Assembly: GCA_902785755.1 (NCBI GenBank)
Contig: CACZZO010000014.1
Location: forward strand, 19,656-83,655
Source of the DNA: an uncultured Bacteroidia bacterium
GTDB lineage: Bacteria; Bacteroidota; Bacteroidia; Bacteroidales; F082
Direction: 5' to 3'
Length of the DNA: 64,000 bases
Position 1 is the first letter of the stretch; each line of letters begins with the position of its first letter. Positions 57,699-64,000 of this stretch are shown piece after piece. A program made the translations under genes and the position numbers. A model generated the notes under the pieces. The model was not told the DNA's origin, searched no databases, and was given only the letters and a program-made list of their open reading frames with translations.

Positions 57699-59975
57699 TT
57701 ATCTCACCACCAATTTCTTGGTCACGACGGCACCGCTCTGTTCAATGATATTGACCAAATAGATGCCCTTGTGCCATTCGGCGGCATCGATGCTGATGGT
57801 CTTGCCATCGGCTTCGTGTATCTTCTGTCCTACGAGGTTATACACCTCCACCTTGGCCACATTCGCGCCTTCCACGGTGAATTGGCTCGTGGTGGGGTTG
57901 GGATAGAGCTTGGCTTCGGCGGAGAGTTCGTTGATGCTCAAGAGGTTTTCGTTGATATTGACGCCATATATGCAATCGTTTTGATCGGTATGAACCGTAA
58001 AGGAGGTGACTACATAGCCTTTCACCATGGCATTGACATATACATCAAGGTAGAAATAATCCGCTGGTTCCACTGTGTAGGGCAAGGTACCTTGAGGCTC
58101 AAAGCTCAAATAGTCCGTTTCGTTTTCGGTAACAGACAACACCGTGACAGGAATCTGGCTACCAAAGAAACGATTTTGCATATTCACTTGTTGTGGACTG
58201 CTGCCTAGGTCGTTGAATTCCACAACGGGCGCACCCACAATCACGAAACCGCTGTCAAGGGATGTGTTCAACACCATACCCATCACAATCCGGTCACCCA
58301 ATGTGGTCCGAATTAGAATCTCGTAAGGAATATAGGTGTCTTTACCAGGTGCAGTTTGGTAATCTATGGTAACCGTTAGAGTTTCTCCTGCTTGCAAGGT
58401 GTAAGGGAAAGTGTTTTCCCAAAGATTGAAACTCGGCACTTCGGGAACCACATCTATTATGGTGACAGCTTCGTTCGTTTCGTTGATGATATTAAACTGT
58501 CTTTGCTGTCCCATTTGTTCAAACCACAGCGTATCAGGTGTAATCACCAACTCGCCTGCCGGCTGATGTGCCTCCATCGTGAAATGGTGCGGGTCGAGGT
58601 CGGCGAAGACGGGCTGCGTGTAGCGGTGTCCCGATTCGTCGGCACCAAACACATAATAGTCAATCTCAGAGCCACCTTGATAGCCTGTAATGTAGCCGAC
58701 ATATTCGTCAGGGTTGCCCGTGGCAGTCATGTGGGCCGTTTGGTACGCGCCGCCATCGATGCTGTAATACACCAGAAGAGAGTCTTGCTTCAAATTGGCA
58801 CCGCTGTAAGCGATAAACTTGGAGACCACGGGAATAGATTCCTGCCATTCTTGCTCGCCGTGCAGCACATCACGGTGGTCGACAAAGAGCATGTCGAAGT
58901 CCATCACGCCACGGGTGCGGCAGTGGAGGGCGTCGGTGTTTTCCCAACCAGCCGAGCCGCCGTTCACGCCAACGATTTCATAGCCTGGCATAGCCTCTTG
59001 ATAAACGGCAATGGCATCTTGATTGTAAGTATTGTTGGTGCCCATAGGCACATAAACGGTCTTGTTGAGAATCAGACTGTTGGTGTAGGGAGCCAAAGTG
59101 TAGCCGCCGGGTTCCTGCACGCGATACACATGGTAGGGATAGCCCCAGCAGCAGTTGGTGGTCTCGAAATATTCGGCCACCTGTTCGTAATACTGGTAGC
59201 GCGGGTTGCTTTGCGGCAGTTGCGCAATCAAGATTTTGTCGGGAGCGAGGTATTTGCCCCAGCAATCGACGTGGGCGATGTAGTCGCCTTGCGGGTCGAT
59301 GGTGACGTGGTAGGGGTCGATGCCGAGATAGTCGCGCATCTTGTTTCGGACATTCTCCTCGTTGTAATTGTTTTCCTGAAACACAAGGTCATCGCTCACG
59401 CCGTGGCCTCTGCCGTCTTCCATCATGTTGCCGCCAGTGTGCTGGAGGTTCATGCCGTACATCGGGATGTTCCAATAGTTGGCAAACACGCCCGAGATGT
59501 TGTCGTCGTTGGGACGCGGGCGGTTGTAGATGTTGTCGACGATGGCGGGGTTGCGGTCCTCAAAGATGTACCACGGGCCATAGTCGCGCACCCAATAGGA
59601 ATCGGTCGGCGCATTGACGAAAGTGACATTGTCCATGTTGACGCCTGCACCTTGGAAACTGCTTTGGGCTTGGTTTTGATAGCCACTACTGACGATGCAA
59701 TACACCATGCAGTTGTTGGAAAGCTGTGCCACGAGGCTCGTCGGGATGCCCAAGGGGTAGCGGATCATCACGCCCTGCATGGGTTCAAACTCGGCCACAA
59801 AGCGCGGCTCGCCCGCCGGCGGGTCGGTTTCGACGAAGTTCAATCCACGCGAGGTGTCGTACATTTCTTCCTCGGAGAGATAGTGCCATCTCATCCAGTC
59901 GGGTTTCTTCTCTTGGGCTTGCACAGTGGCGGCCATCAAGAGCAAAAGAGTGAAAATTGATAGAGATTTTTTCAT
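57699..59975 (-). CDS. Peptidylarginine deiminase-like protein with T9SS sorting domain
   Basis: A 758-aa secreted protein of the agmatine deiminase/PPAD superfamily. Signal peptide MKKSLSIFTLLLLMAATVQA. The catalytic set of Porphyromonas gingivalis PPAD is present at nearly the same numbering: Asp131 (SYWVRDYGPW), Arg152 and Arg154 (NRPRPNDD, the substrate carboxylate clamp), His235 and Asp237 (IAHVDCWGK), Asn near 314 (GTNNTYNQD) and Cys352 (DALHCRTRG). C-terminal Ig-like regions precede a sorting domain (LYPNPTTSQFTVEG). It is predicted to citrullinate arginine, perhaps C-terminal arginine of peptides, outside the cell. A -7 box is at 60001-60008. Confidence 0.85.
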   Translation of the reverse strand: MKKSLSIFTLLLLMAATVQAQEKKPDWMRWHYLSEEEMYDTSRGLNFVETDPPAGEPRFVAEFEPMQGVMIRYPLGIPTSLVAQLSNNCMVYCIVSSGYQNQAQSSFQGAGVNMDNVTFVNAPTDSYWVRDYGPWYIFEDRNPAIVDNIYNRPRPNDDNISGVFANYWNIPMYGMNLQHTGGNMMEDGRGHGVSDDLVFQENNYNEENVRNKMRDYLGIDPYHVTIDPQGDYIAHVDCWGKYLAPDKILIAQLPQSNPRYQYYEQVAEYFETTNCCWGYPYHVYRVQEPGGYTLAPYTNSLILNKTVYVPMGTNNTYNQDAIAVYQEAMPGYEIVGVNGGSAGWENTDALHCRTRGVMDFDMLFVDHRDVLHGEQEWQESIPVVSKFIAYSGANLKQDSLLVYYSIDGGAYQTAHMTATGNPDEYVGYITGYQGGSEIDYYVFGADESGHRYTQPVFADLDPHHFTMEAHQPAGELVITPDTLWFEQMGQQRQFNIINETNEAVTIIDVVPEVPSFNLWENTFPYTLQAGETLTVTIDYQTAPGKDTYIPYEILIRTTLGDRIVMGMVLNTSLDSGFVIVGAPVVEFNDLGSSPQQVNMQNRFFGSQIPVTVLSVTENETDYLSFEPQGTLPYTVEPADYFYLDVYVNAMVKGYVVTSFTVHTDQNDCIYGVNINENLLSINELSAEAKLYPNPTTSQFTVEGANVAKVEVYNLVGQKIHEADGKTISIDAAEWHKGIYLVNIIEQSGAVVTKKLVVR

Positions 59976-60091
59976 TGCTATTAGGTTGAAAAATTTGCGG
60001 CAAAAATAGGAAAAAAAATAATTCTATGCTTTTTTGTTCTTGAGATAAGAAATATTCTTACATTTGCAGCGCAGACAATAATCCAAGTGTT

Positions 60092-60343
60092 ATGGGTAGG
60101 ACAGTAACAGCATCTTTAGGACCTCATTATGAGGAGTTTATCAAAAACAGCATCCTCTGCGGTAGATACAACAATGCCAGCGAGGTCATTCGTGCTGGCC
60201 TTCGTCGGTTGGAGGAGGATGAATCGCGTTTGGCCGCCCTCAGAGCAGCTTTGGCCGAAGGCGAAGCCAGCCCCGATGTGGTAGACTTTGATCCGGAGAC
60301 TTTTCTTCAAGAACTGAAAGCACAATACAAGGCAAATGGCTGA
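60092..60343 (+). CDS. parD: ParD-type antitoxin
   Basis: The 83-aa protein has a ribbon-helix-helix N-terminus (RTVTASLGPHYEEFIKNSIL, NNASEVIRAGLRRLEEDESR) and a disordered tail ending in a toxin-binding segment (DFDPETFLQELKAQY). A -7 box TACATTTG lies at 60059-60066. It overlaps the toxin gene by 8 nt. Confidence 0.9.
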   Translation: MGRTVTASLGPHYEEFIKNSILCGRYNNASEVIRAGLRRLEEDESRLAALRAALAEGEASPDVVDFDPETFLQELKAQYKANG

Positions 60344-60632
60344 CTATATCCTATCCAAAAAGGCGCAGGAAGACCTTCGCAAGATTTGGTATTACACCGT
60401 TGAAACTTGGTCGGAAAAGCAAGCGGACATCTATTTTCATGATTTGGTTCAATCTTTGAACCTCATTGCCGACGACCCCAACACTGTAGGGCGTTCTTAC
60501 GAGGAAGTACGCGCAGGCTACAGAGGTCTTCGGTCAGGGAAGCATATCATTTTCTATCGGATATTGAAAAACGGCAAAGCCAGAATTGTCCGAATCCTCC
60601 ACGAGCGGATGGATTTTGGGCGGCATTTGTAA
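60336..60632 (+). CDS. parE: ParE/RelE-type toxin
   Basis: The 98-aa protein has the ParE fold: YILSKKAQEDLRKIWYYTVE, LNLIADDPNTVGRSYEEVRA, GYRGLRSGKHIIFYRIL, RIVRILHERMDFGRHL. ParE toxins poison DNA gyrase. It is paired with the antitoxin directly upstream. Confidence 0.9.
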   Translation: MADYILSKKAQEDLRKIWYYTVETWSEKQADIYFHDLVQSLNLIADDPNTVGRSYEEVRAGYRGLRSGKHIIFYRILKNGKARIVRILHERMDFGRHL

Positions 60633-60639
60633 TCTTTTT

Positions 60640-60980
60640 TTCGATTTATCGGATTATATGCCCTGTTTTATTGGCAGGGGTTGCGCTATGCTCCACCGCC
60701 TGCCTAATATCCCGTCACCCCTAGTGGGGTTTCTCGTGCCTCGCCTTAGTCACGGAGTGACGAAGGACATTAGGCAGGGGTGAAATGAAATGCAACCCCT
60801 GCCGATAAAAACATCAATAAATGTGACACGAACAAGCGGCTGCCACAATGCTTCGATAGGCTCAGCAACCTTGTGACAGTCCTACACCAACCCTCCTGAG
60901 CTGTAGGGCTGTCGTACCACGGCAGCTGCATTATTCATTTGCGCATTGTAAATGCTGATATTTAGGCCTTCCAAATTACA
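60640..60980. repeat. Cluster of dispersed palindromic repeats
   Basis: Outer arms GGCAGGGGTTGC (60673-60684) and GCAACCCCTGCC (60792-60803) enclose CCTGCCTAAT (60699-60708) / ATTAGGCAGG (60769-60778) and GTCAC/GTGAC. A second repeat reading GCTTCGATAGGCTCAGCAAC lies at about 60850, followed by a 12-bp hairpin GACAGTCCTACA/TGTAGGGCTGTC (60875-60913). No gene was seen in this 383-nt gap between ParE and the RES gene. Confidence 0.75.
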
Positions 60981-61015
60981 AATTCGGAAGGACGGGTAAA
61001 CAAAACTCTTTTGAA

Positions 61016-62235
61016 TCATTCAAACAAACCCTCAAATTCATCAGGCGGATTCTCAAATGACAATGACCAATTACCACTACTCTTTATCATCACATCCTTT
61101 GGCCTTCCTTCGTACGAAAAACTTAATGTGGGCTTGTCTACCACAAAATACTCTAAACAATTATACTCTGTATCCTTTTTCAGCCTTCGTTCAATAAACC
61201 CCAACTTTGTTAACCCATACTTACTTGCAATTTTTTCCTTTTCATCTATTTCCATTGGCTCCCAAAACAACCCCGTCTGCCTTTCTTTAAGTTCTTCATA
61301 TCTATAACAAATCGGTTCTGAAATTTCGAATAAAGACGCTAAAAAACCACAATGAGCATTCTTGAAACTGCTGTCAACAACAGGAATCGCAATATTTTCC
61401 AAGTAATCTTCTTGATAAAGGAAATCTTTTGCCTGATGCGTAGAAGTATATGCTACACCCCAAGGCAAATCATAAAGACCACGTTCTTTTTTGTTTTTCT
61501 CTTTTTCTCTCTATTTGAAGAAATAATCAATTCTAATATCAATTGGGGTATAATATACTCGGGTTTAAATGTGTGTGTTTTATGAAGGACTTTAAATTGA
61601 CACGCGATGATATATACCAGCCGTATTAGAGTTTTTGGTAGATTTCCTTTTTCAAAAGCAACTTCATCCGGTTTTCGTAAATCATACACCATAAAATCAT
61701 CCTTGACCCGAAAACCCGAAAAAGATAATTCCTCAAAAGAAGGACGTCCCATCTCTTCCCAACAATCATAAACCGTATTACCCAAATAAAGACAAGGATA
61801 GCCTGGCGCACTAAACCGTTCTGTTTTCACTATACCTCTCTTATTATTTGGAATATGAAACATATCCTCAAAAGAACGAATACTCTCATCATTATTTCTT
61901 GCTCGATAATAGTATTCGCCTTTTTCTTTAATTATTACATCAATATCCAAAAAACCATCAGTTTTTACAATTTGTTCTTTCAGCAATTGATAGGCCTCAC
62001 TATGACACCCTTCATAGTATCTTTTCAACACCATCACTACATTTCTTATTCGGACTTTGACATCTTGAATTGTAGCATCTCTCAACTCTTCATCTCCAAA
62101 AGCATCTACTTCAAGACTTGAAATATCATCAAAATACCTTTTGTAGGTCTTCTTTACATCATAAATAAGGTCGTCTGAATCATGCTCTATTGGCAAATCA
62201 TTCCTAACTTTTTGAAATAATTCTTCAGCATTCAT
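61016..62235 (-). pseudogene. RES-domain protein gene with frameshift
   Basis: ATG 62235 (MNAEELFQKV) opens a frame that continues through a RES-like domain (YYYRARNNDESIRSFEDMFH, PGYPCLYLGNTVYDCWEE) and stops at 61453. In the shifted frame the sequence continues as RGLYDLPWGVAYTSTHQAKD and runs to 61016. The shift falls in an A-rich run near 61482-61505 (KKRKTKK). One-base correction gives about 405 aa. RES toxins degrade NAD; this one may be a broken gene, a sequencing error or a programmed shift. Its -7 box is at 62257-62264. The region is AT-rich relative to its surroundings. Confidence 0.72.
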
Positions 62236-62282
62236 AGGATACTCATTTTTAGACCACAAAAGTATAGTATTTCTGCATAACA

Positions 62283-62314
62283 AACCCCGAAAGTTTTGTT
62301 TAACTATCGGGGTT
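62283..62314 (-). terminator. Terminator between lipoprotein and RES genes
   Basis: AACCCCGA (62283-62290) pairs with TCGGGGTT (62307-62314), with inner AGTT/AACT. On the minus strand it ends the upstream lipoprotein transcript. A smaller perfect hairpin, TGACA-TTC-TGTCA (62336-62348), lies against the lipoprotein stop codon. Confidence 0.75.
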
Positions 62315-62349
62315 CAGTACAGTATTGCCTATCATTGACATTCTGTCAT

Positions 62350-63945
62350 TTAATAATCTTGAACAAGGCGAACGGCAAGTCGAGAATATCTATGACTATA
62401 ATAACCGTCATCAGCAGAAGCATTAGTATTATTAAAATACATATAATGAGCACTATGGGAATTGCTTGAATTGTATCCTGAAGCGGACCAATAAATACCT
62501 CCTGTATTATTGTTATTAAACGAGGCAGGTAAGAAAACCGCGCCATTACTTTCAAAAAAACTTTCCCAATCCAAAGAAGAAATTATATTTCCATCAAATG
62601 GAGTCTTATCATAATCAGGTAAATACAAGGAATAACAGGATTCATCCCAATTATCAGGAAGTAAAATAATTCCATTAACACCATTAACCTTGGCCTTGGC
62701 ATAACGAATGCCAGAAGATGTAGGGCGACTTAGCAATAAACAAGACCACTCTCCCGTTTGTAAAGTCCGCCATTGGTTTTCTTGATTTCCACCATTAAAA
62801 ATAGCATTAAAGCCCCAATCTGCTTGACCAGTCATGTCATTAAGATCAGCCCAGCTTAAACCGTATGCATAATAATCTTGGTCTGATATGCTATATGACC
62901 ATGGTTGATAACATACAGCACCATGATTATAACCACTTGTACCCCATCCGAATAAATCTCTATCTATGAATTGCGAAGCACCACCTTGATTATCAACTCC
63001 AAAATAATCCCATTGTTTTTCAGCAAATCTCCAATAAGGTGTTGAAGCACTACCAATATATTGGAGATTCCCTTGTGAAAAATACACTTTATCCCCATTT
63101 GAATTTATGGTAAATAACCCATTAATGGCTCCAATTGGAACTTCAGAAACAACAATAGTATTGACTTCAATACTTATTCCTTGAGATAAATATCCATTAT
63201 TCGTAATACTAGGAATCGTTGGGCGAATGCCCGTATAATCACCGTGTCTGGAATAAGCCGACCCTTCCTCTCCTTCCTCCAAAGCCTCCTGTGGCAGCAA
63301 TATCGCCCATTTCTCAACATTCTCTCCACTTCCAGCGGGCAGCATAATCACTCCTTCGCCATCCATGCTCGGTGTCATCGTGTTTTGCGTAAAATCCACC
63401 GTCACCTTGTTTTTCATGCCTGTAACACAAATTGGTGAGTTTGAAGGTGTAGTCACATTAAACTTCACCAAAGCGCATTTGTTCAGCAAATGGGCGGAAT
63501 AGGCCGTTACGCCAGAAACATAGTTTTCGTAGGATGCCGCGCATGAAATCACAGGCAAATGCTCCGTTTGGTCACTGATGATGACCGAACATTCCTCCGT
63601 TGTACCAGCGGAAAGGGTTTCTTGTGGGGTTACATTACCAAGGAAATAGAATTGCAAAGGTTGGTTTTCAGTCGGATTGGTGATGTTGCCAACGAAATTG
63701 GTGCCATTGTGGGTCAATACGCCGACATACTTGCCGCCACTGCCCACATAAATCTTGTCGCCAGTTTCAAAGTCGACCGTGCCCGAAGCAGGGTTGACCA
63801 CCACTTTTGAACTGTTGTTTTGTTTTACGTCAAGGGTGATGGTCACAACCTCGTCGTTGGAGGTCGTTTGTCCTTCGTTTTTCTTGCATTGCGACATAGT
63901 TATGGCCAATGCAAAAGCCATCAGAATCATGCTGATTTTCTTCAT
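62350..63945 (-). CDS. Lipoprotein with fimbrillin-like N-terminus and FISUMP/lectin-like C-terminus
   Basis: A 531-aa lipoprotein (ITMSQCKKNEG). The first 240 residues resemble fimbrillin/Mfa-like modules (VTITLDVKQNNSSKVVVNPA, GDKIYVGSGGKYVGVLT). The last 250 form a C-type-lectin/FISUMP-like domain (VYFSQGNLQYIG, NQWRTLQTGEWSCLL, GGIYWSASGYNSSNSHSAHY, YSRLAVRLVQDY). The 3' half (below about 63235) is visibly AT-richer than the 5' half, suggesting domain fusion. The final segment, rich in Asn/Ser/Tyr, looks like the variable end of diversity-generating-retroelement targets, but no RT or template repeat is in the window. Confidence 0.75.
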   Translation of the reverse strand: MKKISMILMAFALAITMSQCKKNEGQTTSNDEVVTITLDVKQNNSSKVVVNPASGTVDFETGDKIYVGSGGKYVGVLTHNGTNFVGNITNPTENQPLQFYFLGNVTPQETLSAGTTEECSVIISDQTEHLPVISCAASYENYVSGVTAYSAHLLNKCALVKFNVTTPSNSPICVTGMKNKVTVDFTQNTMTPSMDGEGVIMLPAGSGENVEKWAILLPQEALEEGEEGSAYSRHGDYTGIRPTIPSITNNGYLSQGISIEVNTIVVSEVPIGAINGLFTINSNGDKVYFSQGNLQYIGSASTPYWRFAEKQWDYFGVDNQGGASQFIDRDLFGWGTSGYNHGAVCYQPWSYSISDQDYYAYGLSWADLNDMTGQADWGFNAIFNGGNQENQWRTLQTGEWSCLLLSRPTSSGIRYAKAKVNGVNGIILLPDNWDESCYSLYLPDYDKTPFDGNIISSLDWESFFESNGAVFLPASFNNNNTGGIYWSASGYNSSNSHSAHYMYFNNTNASADDGYYSHRYSRLAVRLVQDY

Positions 63946-64000
63946 TTTATGTTCTCCTTTTTACTTTTGTTGTTTCTTTTGTTTGTTTATTGCTGCATAG

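Noticed and set aside
58392..59960. 522-codon plus-strand open frame
   Set aside because: Exact antisense of the deiminase gene, which has a signal peptide, catalytic motifs and sorting domain. The antisense product has no domain and results from codon bias.
1..64000. tRNA, rRNA or integration att site
   Set aside because: No cloverleaf or rRNA-like sequence was recognised by eye, and no integrase was found. A covariance-model scan would be needed to exclude a tRNA fully.

Overview
The window comes from a member of the Bacteroidota, most likely an uncultured gut- or rumen-type Bacteroidales. Four secreted proteins end in the type IX secretion (T9SS) sorting domain with a PNP core (five if the LRR protein is counted). 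Almost every recognisable promoter has the Bacteroidota -7 box TAnnTTTG. There are SusC/TonB-style outer-membrane proteins, an ECF sigma/anti-sigma pair, kelch/AraC and PhoR/PhoB-type regulators, and many DUF families common in this phylum. No rRNA, tRNA, integrase, transposase, reverse transcriptase or CRISPR array was recognised.

Layout. 1-1.4 kb: small accessory genes (lipoprotein start, DUF1905, ClbS/DfsB, TfoX-N). 1.4-10.6 kb: a minus-strand defence island made of an XRE/ImmA-IrrE/PIN/winged-helix operon and a PLD-SNF2 helicase, Eco57I-type methyltransferase and four-helix-bundle module, headed by a 118-nt perfect nested palindrome. 11.1-15.9 kb: an ECF sigma/anti-sigma/secreted-protein operon and a divergent LRR protein. 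16-21.7 kb: a nitrosative-stress regulon (ferredoxin, DUF1858, DUF2249-containing protein, Crp/Fnr regulator, Hcp) tied together by an identical 14-bp operator, with an AlbA_2/RecG-like gene inside it. 21.8-28.6 kb: VOC protein, MFS transporter and a phosphate block (PhoB/PhoR-like pair, a tiny membrane protein, fused PiT-DUF47 transporter). A duplicated 90-bp promoter/leader element lies on both sides of this block. 28.7-31.7 kb: TfoX-N paralogue, YhcG-type PDDEXK nuclease, GNAT, gutted outer-membrane receptor. 31.7-37.0 kb: an island flanked by two copies of one promoter region, holding a Fic protein with a 24-bp periodic array, a DUF4160/DUF2442 pair, a structured-RNA candidate with terminator, and an AT-rich HAD, phosphoribosyltransferase and DprA-like operon.

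37-45 kb: AraC regulator, metal-type TonB receptor and ZIP transporter, MATE exporter, radical SAM with a 59-aa winged helix, and an OhrR/MarR-glutathione peroxidase pair with twin operators. 45-53 kb: GH20 hexosaminidase and an RND efflux operon. 53-57.6 kb: a membrane-spanning kelch-AraC regulator facing two secreted proteins, with four direct repeats between them. 57.7-60 kb: a T9SS-exported peptidylarginine-deiminase homologue with the catalytic set of the Porphyromonas enzyme. 60-64 kb: ParDE, a repeat cluster, a frameshifted RES-domain gene and a chimeric lipoprotein with a lectin-like C-terminus.

The best candidates for something undescribed are the structured RNA plus HAD-PRTase-DprA operon (34.4-36.8 kb), the related palindrome in front of the PLD-helicase module (10.7 kb), the duplicated 90-nt leader (23.6 and 28.5 kb) and the kelch-AraC regulator with its repeat array (55.3 kb). 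All statements come from reading the sequence; no database search was run.
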